This document shows, in pieces, positions 42,366-54,719 of a stretch of DNA of 64,000 nt. The position numbers and the translations under genes were made by a program. The stretch is taken from the NCBI GenBank assembly GCA_013399855.1, contig VXAY01002192.1:2170478-2234477 (forward strand), written 5' to 3'. Within the stretch, counting starts at the first letter, position 1, and the number at the start of each line of letters is the position of its first letter. This DNA comes from Oxyruncus cristatus. Taxonomy: Eukaryota; Chordata; Aves; Passeriformes; Cotingidae. Below the pieces are notes generated by a model. That model saw only the letters and a program-made list of their open reading frames with translations. It ran no database searches and had not been told where the DNA came from.

Positions 42366-42433
42366 CAAGCCACAGGTTGGACTCAAAAATCTCAGAGGTC
42401 TTTTCCAGCCTAATTGATTCTGTGATTCTGTAA
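42366..42433 (+). mobile_element. CR1 LINE, short 3' terminal fragment
   Basis: Reads GCAAGCCACAGGTTGGACTC, CTCAGAGGTCTTTTCCAGCC and a TGATTCTGTGATTCTG tail, the usual CR1 3' terminus. The preceding bases from about 42240 (a GGTTGCCCAGTGAAGT block) also resemble CR1, so the full fragment may start there in a diverged or rearranged form. Confidence 0.85.
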
Positions 42434-43253
42434 TTTGGACTGTTGCCATATGTATGGAGTCACTGAAAAAAAGGGTTGGACTTCTATCAAGAAGGGTCTT
42501 CTCAATTTTTTTCAGGCTCACAGCTCCCTTCCAACCACTCAGAAGAGAATTATTATTATTATATTACCTGGGTCATTGGAGCATCTGCTCTGTCTTTACA
42601 CAGATTCGTATCAGCATGACTGAGATAGTGAGCAGCTGGAGTTGGGGCTGAGCAAGGGGCAGCCAGCGAACAGGAGGAATTCTTGAACCGCTTCTACCAT
42701 CAGCCCTTCATCTTCACTCTCCTTGGCTTGAGCTTTGTGCCCTAAACAGTACCAGAAAAAAAAAAAAAACCCTATGCTCTTCTTGCAAAAGCCTTTCATA
42801 TACATCGATTGCTCTAACTGCCCAAGCCTTCTCTAGACTAAACAGCATAAATATTGAATAATAATATTATAACAATCTCTCTCCTGAGCTGACCTATCCA
42901 TTTAAGTACAATATTTCTGCTTACCAGCCACTAAGCAGTTACTGGTTGATGCTAATTTATTTACTGGAAAGAACTTTACTCAAAACATATTTTCCAATTA
43001 TTGCAGAAGAACATAAATACCCATTCGTAACTACTACTTAAAAGAAACAATGATCTGCTCTCTGCTCAGCCTTCAGAGCTAGATTCCCGTCAAAGGAATC
43101 TCATGAACAGACAGGGTCCAACAGGCTTTTCATGTGTTTTCCTTTTTTGTGCTTCGTAACGAAGCTCTCCCTCATAGACTTTTTTAAATGGGCTCATTTC
43201 CTTTATCAGGATCTTTCATTTTCTGTCTTGAGCAAACTAGATGATCCATTTCT

Positions 43254-43283
43254 CTTTACCAATCACCTGAGTGATTGGTAAAG
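43254..43283. repeat. Perfect 13-bp inverted repeat with 4-base loop
   Basis: CTTTACCAATCAC (43254-43266), loop CTGA, GTGATTGGTAAAG (43271-43283). The arms match without mismatch. There is no T-run after it and it is in non-coding sequence. Confidence 0.92.
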
Positions 43284-44601
43284 TGTCACACACATCAAGA
43301 GGAGGCAGTGGATCCATGATAGCAAACATGGGGGTGGCACAGATTTTATTTTTTCCTCCATCTGAATTCTCCAAGGAAAATAAGCATTTTGCAAAGAACA
43401 CAGCTAAAACCGGATGAAAACAATTTTTTGTGAAAATTCATTGAAAAAGGCTGTGACAGAGAGACAAACTTTATATCTGAATCCAGCCCACAGTTGGTGG
43501 GAATATTCCACAAAACAAACAAACTGAAGAAAAACAAAACAAAAAAGGCAGGAGGGATCTTGGAACAGTGTATATTTCATTGTGAAATTTTCTGAGAGCT
43601 TCTTGTTTCCAAGGATGCTGAAATATTGCATTTCAACATATTCTAAAAAAATACTTTTTCATTGTGAAACTTTTTTTTTTTAATGTCAGACCAGCCTAAA
43701 TTTAATTAGATGCAAAAGAATTAACCCCTCCCAATAAAATGAAACATTCAGTCAAAGAAAAAACACTCAAGGGGTCTTAAATTACAGATTTTTTTAAAAA
43801 CAATCTGGTTCAGCAACCAAGTAGAAAAATCTATTGTTTGCTGTAATAAACTATATTTTTTTATATATAACTATGACAGGACAGCATGGGGGACAATTAT
43901 TTTTCTTCCCACTCATACTAATATGTCTTCCTTTTTTTCTTAGACATTTCATTGAAGACACCTCATTTTAAACAACCTTGCCAGAACTAAAATCAGTTCG
44001 TCCAACGAGACCTCAACTTTTTCCACTTCTCCACAGATAAATCACCATTTTCCCAGTAACACAAGGACTTCTTCAAGACCACCATCCCACTTTTCACCAC
44101 CCCACCCCCACTAGGGAAGGAGCGTATGGATTGAGAGACAACTGCAAACCTACATAGCCTAAATGTCAGAAAGAGAGGCTGAGGATGTGATGGAGACCAG
44201 AAGAGCAGGGTGACAGAATGGCTGGCACAGCATCACATGAAACATCAGCCACAGTCGCCAGGGAAGATCCCAGTGTTTTGTAGTCCCAAATTGTTGCACT
44301 CCACCATGGAAGCAATCCACCCGAGCCAGCCCAGATCTGTCCTGGGCTCCATGCCCACTGCACCCCAATGCCTGCAGTTGTCTCCTCCTGGTGGAAAACA
44401 GGACTGGCTGCTGATGCCTTGTTCCCAAATGACCATAACAAAATGCTTAGCTGTCCACTTTTCCCAGCACTTGAGCTGCCTTCGCAGTGCCAAGGATAAC
44501 TTTAATTAAGGTGTCAAAAACTGACACGATTGATCACAGAGATGGTTTCGTCCATGCTGAGCTGTCTCAGATTCTAAACTCCTTTTTCAACTAAATTTTT
44601 C

Positions 44602-44624
44602 AACCACTTAATTAACAAGTGGTT
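44602..44624. repeat. 8-bp inverted repeat around an AATTAAC loop
   Basis: AACCACTT (44602-44609) and AAGTGGTT (44617-44624) are exact reverse complements with a 7-base loop. Such short hairpins arise easily by chance. Confidence 0.75.
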
Positions 44625-45327
44625 CATCATCTGACTTGGCAAGAGAAAGGTATCTCAATCTCCACAAAAGGAGTCAGAGAGAGAAAAGAGTCAGCAATTT
44701 TTCTTACTTATCCTTATTTTGTTTAAGCTCAACTGTCTGTATACCTTTTTTTTTTTTATTATTTCATCCAACAATAATCACTTTGAGAACTGTGGAATTA
44801 TTTGGCCATAAGAATTACTATTCAAATATCTTTGCCTGCCTTTTCTTACCACACAAAAAGCAAGCATTTTTCTTCCCTTTTTCATCTTCATCAAAAAATA
44901 AATTATCAATCAGCCCCTGTAAGGTCTATTCCAAGTAGGGTTTTTTGTATGAACCAGATTTGTGATGTGGAAGTCATCTGAATTTTAAAGAAACTGGATA
45001 CTGAAATTATACACAGAAGAATGGGATTTCATCAATACAAAGTGTTTCTTACTGACCTCATTCCCCTCTGCCATTCTTTTAGTTTGCTGAATAGCTGGGA
45101 ACGTTGGATGGATTATATAGCCTGACACATGCTGTATGCCTTGAAGGGGAATTTGTGTTGCCAAAGCCCTCTTGGACGCAATGAAGTAGAGAATCAAAAG
45201 GACAAAAAAAGACCACAAAGTGAGTTACTGTCCCCTTCCCATTCCACAGTGGTTTATCCATTCTGAAATGACAGCAACAAGGGAGACTACACTTTGCTAA
45301 AGCTGTGTTAGGATAGTTGTTTTACTT

Positions 45328-46058
45328 CCAAGCACAAGTACAGGCTGGGCAGAGACTGGATTGAGAGCAGCCCAAAGGAGAAGGACTTGGGTGTGTTGGT
45401 GGATGAGAATTTCAACATGACTCAGTAATGTGCACTTGAAGGCCAAAAAGTCAAATGCATCCTGGGCTGCATCAAAAGCATTGTGGCCAGCAGGCTGAGG
45501 GAGGTGGTTTTCCCCCTCCATTCCATGCTCATGAGACCCCACCTGGAGTACTGTGTCCAGGTCTGTGGTCCCCAGCACAGAAAAGGGGTGGATCTCTTGG
45601 AGCAAGTCCAGAGGAGGTCCAGAAGGATAATCCAAGGGCTGGAGCACCTCTTCTACAAAGACAGGCTGAGAGAGATAAGGTTGTTGAGCCTGGAGAAGAG
45701 AAGGCTCCAGGGTGACCTTACTGTCGCTTCTCAGTACCCAAAGGGGAAGTACAAGAGAGCTGAACAGGGACTTTTTACCAGGGCATGTAGTGACAGGATG
45801 ATGGGCAATGGATTTAAAGTGACTGAGGGCAGATTTAGATAGGATATAAGGAAGAAATTCTTTACTGTGAGAGTGGTGAGGCACTGGAATAGGTTGCCCT
45901 GTGAAGCTGTGGATGCCCCACTTCTGGAAGTGTTCAAGCCAAGCTGGGATGAGTCTTTGAGCAACCTAGTCTAGTGGAAGTTGTCCCTACTCATGGTAGG
46001 GAAGTTAGAACTGGATGATCTTTGAAGTCCCTTCCAACCCAAACCATTCTATGACTCT
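45328..46058 (+). mobile_element. CR1 LINE, end of ORF2 plus 3' UTR, inactivated
   Basis: This is the longest repeat in the window. The first part translates to the C-terminal end of the CR1 reverse-transcriptase ORF; recognisable blocks are EKDLGVLVDE, RPHLEYCVQVCGPQ and LSLEKRRLQGDL. It continues into the 3' region and ends near CCATTCTATGACTCT. The reading frame has two in-frame stops, TAA at 45426-45428 and TAG at 45840-45842, each explainable by one substitution, and I see no frameshift between them. The copy is 5'-truncated, so it cannot be mobile. The 119-codon and 86-codon plus-strand frames and the 195-codon minus-strand frame over it all belong to this element or its shadow. Confidence 0.96.
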
Positions 46059-46830
46059 CTACAGGAGCTGAGGACATTTTCCTAAAGCATCTTTGCCGCA
46101 TGTCCTCTCTACAAACATAGTTCTTGATCAGCCCCTTTCTTATTCCATTACCTCCTTTCAGCTGCTCTTGTTACGTCTCTCCTCTGTTTTCAGGTCTGAA
46201 GTAGGATTTTAACACTGAAGGAAATTGGCACTGGATTGAGAGGGCACAGAGAGCTGCAGTCAATGCAATACACCTAAGCAGCCAAAAAACACTGGTGCAG
46301 AGATGTCATCTTCCCACCCATTGCCTGGAGCACAGAGTATACAACAGCTGTGTTGCACATCCAGCACACACTTTCCCCATCCTGATCCCCAAATTCCCCC
46401 AATGTTTATTTTCACATGGACTCTCAGTAGCCCTCCCATTCTTGCCCTGTCATTACTCCTATGACAAGGTAGAAAAGCAAGGCAAAAAGTCTTTGAGCCA
46501 CCTTTCCACCCTCATCTCAGTATTTACTTCCAAGGAACACTTGTGTTTTCTAAACCCTTGGGATTAAGTAACATCAAGCACAGTATATAGATGTTTTGAT
46601 CAGTGAAAGCAGGTCAACAAACTCAAGACTTCTGCCGCAAGTGCCCTTGGCAAAATCCCACAGTCCCACTTGCCTGCTCGCCCTCCACTGCCCAGTGGCA
46701 CCACTTGGTATTGCACTGCACACCCCTGAAATGCAGTAGCTCTCCCAGCATGGCAGATTAGCAGAGGTTACCTTTGATGACAGGCAGCTAAAATCATGCA
46801 CAATAACACTTTAACAGCTATCCAAGCAGT

Positions 46831-46854
46831 CCTAGATATATGCCTAGATATATG
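46831..46854 (+). repeat. Exact 12-bp tandem duplication
   Basis: CCTAGATATATG is present twice back to back (46831-46842, 46843-46854). This is a small replication-slippage type event. Confidence 0.9.
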
Positions 46855-48999
46855 AAATATCAGAAGCACTAAACTCCCTTTCACAGAGGCAGTCTAAAAG
46901 TCAAGGGTACTTTACAGCACCAGAAGCTGCAAGAACAGAACTAGATTAATACCTGAATTCTTATTAACCTTTCATTCATCAAACACTGTCAGAACTTTAG
47001 TTTTGAGGCTTGAAATACATTAAGTGTACCACACCTATGCATGAATTCATATATTGCTTAGGAATGTTTCTACTGAGTTTTAAGTTCATTTTGAAGCATC
47101 ACTTCAGGCTGAAGTGCTGAATCCTATCTTTTCCTAAAAGAAATCTGCAAATTAAGATTGTCTATTATTTATTTGGATTCATTAATACCAAAAAAAAAAT
47201 GCTAATGCAAGAGTGTGTGATGTCAAAGGAAAAAGCACAAAATATAAAACTAAATTATGAAAACTTCAAGCACCCACACATTCTACCTACCGGCCACTTC
47301 TCTTTCCACACCTATAGCTGGAGCTAATTTAATCTTGAAATTACTCGGCAAGAAAAAACAGTGCTATGGTTTTGGTAGGTTATGTTTTTGTCTTTTAAAA
47401 GAAAGTTGGAACAGCATGAAAAATTATTGTCCTGAGGGAAGGGGGGGTGTTTACAAAAAAGTCATGTTCATTTTTAACCGCCTTAAATTCGATGTGCCCT
47501 TCATTTCATTCGACATTCTCCATCACCACAGAGCAACAAGATTGTTATTCCATCTCCTATGAAATACTTGGAGAAATAAGAAGAAAAAGTATTTTGCTTT
47601 CCACTCAGGAGGCTTATAAAGCCATACTGTCAGACACCAGCATCATTCTGGTTCATAAGGAATTCCTGTGCACTCAATGAGCATTTAAGTGGCATTTTAG
47701 CACCCAGAGTTATTTATTCACCACTATTTTTTTTCCCCAAAGATCCACAATCCAAATATGCAAGACTGCAACTGCATTTTCCGAAAACCAAAGAAAGGGA
47801 TACTTAATTGTGTACTTGGGGTTACACGACGTGGAATAAAATGCCAAACCTGTCTGCCTGTCTCATGACCTAAGCTGGTCTTCACATAATTGATTTAAAA
47901 AAAATACCTAAAAGTCCTAAAGTTCACATGTCATTTGACGCTGTCAAAAAATAATACTGAACTAGAGAAACTGTTTCGAACTCTTTCACACTTATAGTTT
48001 CCAGGTTTCTAGGAAATCAGATAGAATCTGCAAGGATGATTTATAGCACGTGCAACACTTCAGAAAGATTCAGTCAGCATCACAGGCAGCAATAGCACCA
48101 CATCTAGAAACTGGCTTAGAGGAAAAGTACATTTCGGATCTGTAACTCAAAGCCTGTGGGAAGACAACACATTATTCCACCTAATTGGAATGGGTTCAAT
48201 GTTATAGGCAGATCTTTACCTGTGATTCAGTAAAAGTCCTTGGATTAACACTACACAAAGTAGCCTTCAAACGGCTGCTTCTAAATATCTAAACCTTCCA
48301 ACTTCTTCCTCATTTCTGCTTTCTCTTAGAGGTCTCTTAGAGGTGTGGGAGGGTGGCAACACCAAATTCAGCAATACAATTTTACCTCCCCAAAGACCAT
48401 CTCATACCGACTTCATTACTTTCCCACACAACCACATCCCTCTCTAGGGACCGCTGTTTGCACACCTAATTGCCCCAGGAAGGTTCTGCTGAGCAGCCCT
48501 AACAGCTATAGGCATCCCTCAGCCTGTATGCTCAGTGTTAAACGTGCAAAGGAAGCCCACATACCGTCGCTTGTACATAGTCCCGTGCTGCTCCTTCTTA
48601 CCACTGAGGCAGCTGCAACATTAAAACAGCTGTGGCAACTAAACAATATTTCTGCAGTTTCTCGAAGCCCAGATTTTTTTTTTTTCCATATCCGCAGCTG
48701 CAGTTCCAGCTCTTGGCTCCACTGTTCTATTTATATTAATGCACAGGGGCAGATTTTACAACACATGACACAGTAAGAATATTTTATATGGCTTACAAGA
48801 AGCCAAGAAATAATGCAAATTTGGGTTATAAAAGTACTGTCAGCATATTGAGCCTGCTTCTTTTCCAATGTCAGTTTTCTCCCTCTCATATTTTATTATG
48901 TGGTTTTCATAATTACTACAGGAGATTGAAATTCCACTTGCAGGTCATTACAGATTCTAATAGACAACTAGCAAGAATTTTTGGGAAAGTCCAAACTTT

Positions 49000-49076
49000 C
49001 TTGTACAGGAATCTGTACAAGTTAGTTAAAAACTAATAGTTAAAAACTAATCCTATAATCTGAATTAGTTTTTAAC
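49000..49076. repeat. Two adjacent perfect hairpins, the second with a duplicated arm
   Basis: First hairpin: CTTGTACAG (49000-49008), loop GAAT, CTGTACAAG (49013-49021). Second: GTTAAAAACTAAT occurs twice in tandem (49025-49037 and 49039-49051) and is followed after 12 bases by its exact reverse complement ATTAGTTTTTAAC (49064-49076), so either direct copy can pair with it. Confidence 0.9.
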
Positions 49077-49820
49077 CAGTGGCTATCATACACCAGCCTT
49101 CAGGCTTCAGAATAAATTCCTGTGTCTGGTTTCATGTCACCCATGTTCCGACCTCAGAAAAACAGCCCTTCCTACAGTGTTGAGAAGGGAAGGATGGCAT
49201 CAACAGAGGACAATCACATCCCTACTTCTTGACGCCTAGCACTCATCAGATCTAACTTCAGCCACCTAAAGGCCAGGCATCTAACCTAGCTAAATCATAT
49301 AGACCTGTTGTATAGCCGTCGTCAGATAGCTAGAATGGACATGCTGTCTTCTGAGGAGGTCTGTAGATTCCCTGTTGACAGAGACCAAATGATCAGCCAC
49401 ATAATAGCTGAGATTAGGGGAAATTAATTCTGTCAGGGTGTCTTTCTCCTGATTCATAAGACATTCTAGGACAATGACATTAAATCAGACTACAGCAATC
49501 TCTAACACAGTAAGGTGCTAGTTAGAGTAGGATTGACAGAGGAAATAGCAATAAATGGCATAAAAAATAGATCACTTAGACAAAATATACGATATTAAAT
49601 AGTAGAAAGCAACTAAAGATTAAGCCACAGTAATGCAATGCCTTCTTGGACTCTACATTGAACCAGTTTTGAAGAAACAGTGACAGCAGATTACCTTTAT
49701 AAGGTACCACATGAAACCACATGATACTGGTTCTCCCTCAGTGAAGGCTCACCCCCACCAACATTCTTCCTCTTGTGAACACAATTCCTTGGCCTAAAGG
49801 CTCATGGGCCTTTTGGGGAT

Positions 49821-49873
49821 GCTGCAAAGTCTCTGCCTGGTAAAGTCTCACTGCTGCAAAGTCTCTCCCACTG
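49821..49873 (+). repeat. Two-copy tandem duplication, unit 32 bp
   Basis: GCTGCAAAGTCTCT occurs at 49821-49834 and 49853-49866, and each copy is followed within five bases by TGGTAAA. The surrounding few hundred bases are richer in G+C than the neighbourhood and could be part of an unrecognised element. Confidence 0.75.
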
Positions 49874-52800
49874 GTAAATGGAATTTGGAGAAAATTGATG
49901 TGTGGAAGAGAGAACCCTTGAGCCACAGCCCTTGACCTGAGCAAAGGCTGCCCCCTCCAATATATTCATTAAAAAGATGAGCCGTAGCTGTTTTCTCAGG
50001 GGAAGTGTCATATTTTATATTTAATCTGATTATATACCTAAATGAGCTCTGTCCAGAGGACATATATACAATAACATGTAAATTATATCCATCCCCAAGG
50101 AGCTCTGCTTCCACTCCTTTACTACCTGTAACAGCTATCAGCCCATATCACAGTGAATTACCACTCCTGGCACCACCTCAGTTATGCCAGTGAGGTGGAA
50201 GGGCAATGCCCCGGGTGGAAGTCAATAACAGCATCTTGTAACTTGTCTAGAGACACACAGTGAGTTTTTCTTCTGTCAGTTGTGCTTAGACCATAGGTTC
50301 ATCAGGAGAAACTACAACTATGGAAGAAATTAAGAGGTCTCAGAAAGCCATGACATTTTGTTATGCTTAGAAGAGACACCGCAATTCTCGTGCAGCAGGA
50401 CAGTGCTGAGATGGTTTTAGTGGTATCTGCTGTCTCTTGATTGACAGAGCATAAACATTTCAAAAGTACAAGCAACAGCATTGCAGCCATACAGCACCAG
50501 ACAGCATTATTTACCAACTGCAACCGAGCTACTGCAATCAGTCACAAATTGCACACCTAGCTGAGGGTTACTCTGATTTTGTTTGAGAAATGTCCTCTTC
50601 TGGATGAAGAGGTATTAGCAGCTTCACAAACACTGTCAGCTAATCAAAAAATATTAGAGAAGCTCTCCCCAGCTTAGTGGTTTTCTGTCACTTACTCTAG
50701 ATGTTAGGAGTGTGTGGAAATGAATAAATGTATTAATACACAGCAGCCTGTCAGGAGCCCTTGGCACACCGTGAGCTCTTGTACTGCATTTGCCAGTCAA
50801 ATCTGCCTGATACTCCCTAACAGCAACCCATTCACATAGGAATTGACAAGGAGTCTGCTTTTAAAAGGTAATATTTCACATTATGGTGCCTGACACTAAT
50901 TTCTACCTAAGACACAAGTGGTATTTCATTTACACACCTGACACGAACGTGCTGTTTATTTACCTCACATTTATGTTTAATAATTTGAGTGACACTTGTG
51001 ACTTTTCTTACAGAAAGCATGCCTGTGTGTTAATGATTGCTCATATACACGGCAAGAGTGCTCACTAATTTCACCCCCCCCCAAGTTTTGCTTGCTGCTA
51101 TCCAGGTGGATGAAACACGCCTTTCTGGACACAGAGAGATCCTTGTTCTGGGACAGAAACAGATTCCTGGATGGGAAGGGAGGCCAGGGTGGCAGCAAGA
51201 AGGTATGCAAGGGAGAAGGGAGGAAAGGGGAGAAAAGCACTGGTGGAAAAAAACAATAAAGTGAAGACAAGTGAGGCCTCTTTCTGTAAACTTCTTCCTC
51301 TTTTCCTTTCTTCTAAGGTCCTCTCAGGTTTTTGCATCATCCCTTTTGATTGATGGCTTCCTGCCTTCCCCAATTTCTCTTTTTTGATTCCTTTACATTG
51401 GGCTTTTCCCTCTAACACACACCAAAAAATGGTCCCAGTGACAGAGCCTGCTCCCAGCAAGGTAGGAGCTGTGGGTGATACCCCTGCCAGCTGGAAGCCT
51501 CTCAAAAAGGGAACTGCAATGCAGTGCAGTGCTGTCTTGCCATTATACATCAGGGAAAACCACTGCAAAGATGGATGCTCCTGTGGAAATACCAAATATC
51601 GAAAGATAAGAGTTTGGCATAAAGACAAAGAAAGTAATGACATGCCAGTAAATTGTTTTGCATAAGAAAAAACAAATCTCTCCCATACAAAATAGGATGC
51701 ACATCTGAATGGTAACCTTTTCTGTGCTTTGATGTCAGAAACAGAGCAGCTGGGTGGTATGAATTTAGGAAGCATTTTTAAAGGGAAAAACGTGGTTCAG
51801 GAAAACAAAAACAATACACAATGTACCTTCTGTTGACACTGGTATCATGAATTGATAATATGGCACTGTAGACCAAGGAAGAAGACAAATTAAATAAGGA
51901 ACTATCCCCTCTTACGCTTATTTCTAACTAGGAAATTATTCTACTAGGAACTTCTATTAGCAGGAAGAATGTGCAGTATCTCATCTGCTCATGGCTTGTG
52001 CCACTCTGTAGTGCCAGAGCACGTCACAGGGCTGCAGTTCTGCCTTGAGAGGAATATCCTTCGGCACAAAACACAAATCACATCCTGCTCCCACTTACAC
52101 CTATGTGAAACCAGCATGCTAATTTTATTCCAGCAAAGGGAGCAGAATACAAAAAAGCCATTTTTTTTAGACATAACTGATTTGAAAAAGGCCAAGATCT
52201 CATCAAGGAAATCAAAATAGCATACACTGCATGATACACAAATATGTACTTTACCTTCCGATGTGTTCCAAAAGACACATCTCACTTTGCTGCAAGCTGT
52301 ATCTATGCATAAAAAAATTCAGAGGAACTTACACAGCCTTAAGACTGATTCAGGTGTCTGATCAAGAGCTTATCAATTTTATGACAAATTACCAGTCAGT
52401 AAAATTTAATACACAAAGTTGGAACTCTGTGCTCCTTGAGTAATGCTTGATATATAAAACGAGATTTTTCAGTAGCATTTTTTCAACAATTTAATATAAA
52501 TTTCTTGAAGGTTTTTTTGTATTGCAATATTTTTCATTTCTTTTGATCTTCAGTGGCAATGTAATATATCTTTATATGGAGACTACCAGGAGAATTGGTA
52601 GTTTTTGGACGGGGAGTAATTTTTTTGCTGTTATTCTGCTGGTTCCTACTAGATTCAGCTGCACATAGATATTTAATATTTTATATCACTGTATCTTTTT
52701 AATATTAATTGCTCAGTAAGAACAAAACACATTTAGGCTAACTTTCCCTTTTGGTATTCCTGCACTAACTATAGGAAGAATTACGTTTAATTATCTGGGA

Positions 52801-54059
52801 AGTATCACATACACTTACAACATTCAGCAAATAATAAGCCAAATTTTGAGGTTTCTCCAAAGCTTAAAATATTCCCTTTAAGTCCCACATCACTACAGCG
52901 GTGCACAGAAATCCTGAGGGACACCTCTTTCCAACGTATAGGTTGATCCTGTTCTTTTTTGTTTCTCCATCTCAGAAAGAGTTTAGAGCTCTGGGCCTCA
53001 GTGAATATAAGTGCACCTCAGCTACTTAATGTATTTTGCACTACAAAATCTGTCAGACACATGAAAAATCAAGCTTTTGCAGCAGCTAAAACGGATCACT
53101 GTCTTTCTGGCATCTTACTCAGTTTTGAAGTCAACTCCTACTGAGTTTGATCTTCCTGACTAGAAACTCAGTACAGCCTTCTGTATTTGGCCCAATAATA
53201 TTAAAAAAATAATAAAGTAGTCAAACCTCTCTTTAAGGAAACTATCAACATCACAGTGTCTTTGAATTTTCGTTGTCCAGCATTTAATAAAGTCACAAGA
53301 CAAATGAAAGAAAATGAATGTTCAGAAACACCACGGACTGTAAGGTCCACTTAACACTACAAGGTCCTTGAGCTTCTCCAGCACTTCTTCATGCTAGGCT
53401 CAAGGAGTGGCTTTCCTTTTAAATTGCCCTAGAAGATCCTGTTTGAAACAGAGCAGAATTAGTTGGCTGCATAAGAAATCCTAGGAGAGGAGAGGAATGC
53501 ACAGAGCTGCAGCACTCTGCCAGGCACTGAGCGCTGCTCCAGCACATAGCACGCACCAGGAAAGCTGCCATCACCAGCAGATGAGCTTTAGAAAAAGGAG
53601 CTGAAATAGTTTAAACACAGGTGCCCACATGCAGTGCCCATCCTACATCTCTGATGGGCGATACGTGGCAGAGAAGAGCATCTCCACTGCTTGGCACTAC
53701 AGCCCCAGACTCAGATCCAGCACAATGAAAGATGCTGCTCACACTGCTCCTACCCCCAAGGCAGGAACCTCCAGCAAGGAGCAGTGCTCACAGTATGGAG
53801 CAGTAACTTCTAAAGACTACCACGGGTGTTTGCTTTAGTGCCCACAAAATAAGGTCTCTGGGGAAGCCACAGAGGAGGTCTTAATCACCGCAGGATCCTC
53901 TCCAGGCACCAGAATTGCTCAGGTTCACAATGGTAGAAAAGATGCCTAAACAGTGCAAGAAGCTTCTGTCCTGCCTACACCAGACCCTTCTTCATGGGAC
54001 TTACCATTTACACCCTTTTGGACCTGATAGAGCTCGGCCACGCTGGACCCTAAGAAAAT

Positions 54060-54719
54060 TATAGGCACAATGGGAATAATTTATTTTAACAAACTGAACA
54101 TGTATTGTGCTTTTGGAAAGAAATTCATAAATATTACGCTTCCATGGAGTAAAAAAGGTATGTACCAATATATTTCCTGCCCCAACTTAGGAAACAGGTT
54201 CCCAACTCTACAATTACATAAATATGTTAGTGAGCACAGATTTATGTGCACATAATTCCTTTTTTCATCTAATGTATTTGCAGGTAAAAACTTCACTAAC
54301 TTGTGCAATAGTTCTTACATGTTTGTAATATATCTCTACCTGAAGAGCAGCAAATTACAATAGCAAATTCTGTATAAGATATCAGACTGCTGCAGGGGAA
54401 AAACCAACCAAAAAAAATCAAACAATACTCACAAAACCAAAACAACACTGATCTCACATTTAAAACTGTTTTCCCAACTTTTTCTCCCCAAAAATGCATA
54501 ACATTAGTGTGTAAAAACTAAACCACCATATGAGGCATATTTTAAAGCCTCATATAAACAATGAAGCTTTTATGGCATCCTCAGAGCAAAGAATGTCCAA
54601 ATATGGCTGAGAGTTAAGTACCCTGAGAACTGACTGCTCTTAATGAATTCACAGAAGTTTGTAAGTCCACATTTACCAAGAATCAGAAGAGAAATAAAGG
54701 GAAGAGAACAAGGTTCAAC
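54060..54719 (-). other. KCNS3: Probable KCNS3 3' UTR, with candidate AATAAA at 54080-54085
   Basis: No reading frame follows the KCNS3 stop. Moving downstream on the minus strand, the first canonical polyadenylation hexamer AATAAA (TTTATT on the plus strand) is at 54080-54085, about 635 bases after the stop, so cleavage would be near 54060. I see no closer AATAAA or ATTAAA. Longer alternative ends are possible. Confidence 0.4.

Larger units (their letters stand above)
42434..45327. other. Non-coding sequence between two CR1 fragments
   Basis: No supported gene. It contains the hairpins at 43254-43283 and 44602-44624. The G+C-richer patch at 44160-44490 is open in four frames on both strands (82-99 codons each), a composition effect rather than coding. 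Confidence 0.5.
46059..54059. other. Non-coding sequence downstream of KCNS3
   Basis: No supported gene. It contains the hairpin pair at 49000-49076, the 32-bp duplication at 49821-49873, a G-run cluster at 51173-51231, and a 225-codon minus-strand frame at 51098-51775 that I do not accept as a gene. The part at 53470-53920 is richer in G+C but has no recognisable content. Confidence 0.5.

Noticed and set aside
44159..44509. Four frames of 82-99 codons in a G+C-richer patch
   Set aside because: Overlapping frames on both strands point to composition; I recognise no protein.
45297..45884. 195-codon minus-strand frame
   Set aside because: It is the antisense of a CR1 reverse-transcriptase end; the sense strand shows the recognisable protein.
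48345..48776. 143-codon plus-strand frame
   Set aside because: No domain, Ser/Pro/His-rich with a poly-Phe stretch from a T12 homopolymer, and no splice or promoter context.
50236..50262. MIR-like word AACTTGTCTAGAGACACACA
   Set aside because: Only about 25 bases resemble the MIR core and the flanks do not continue the match.
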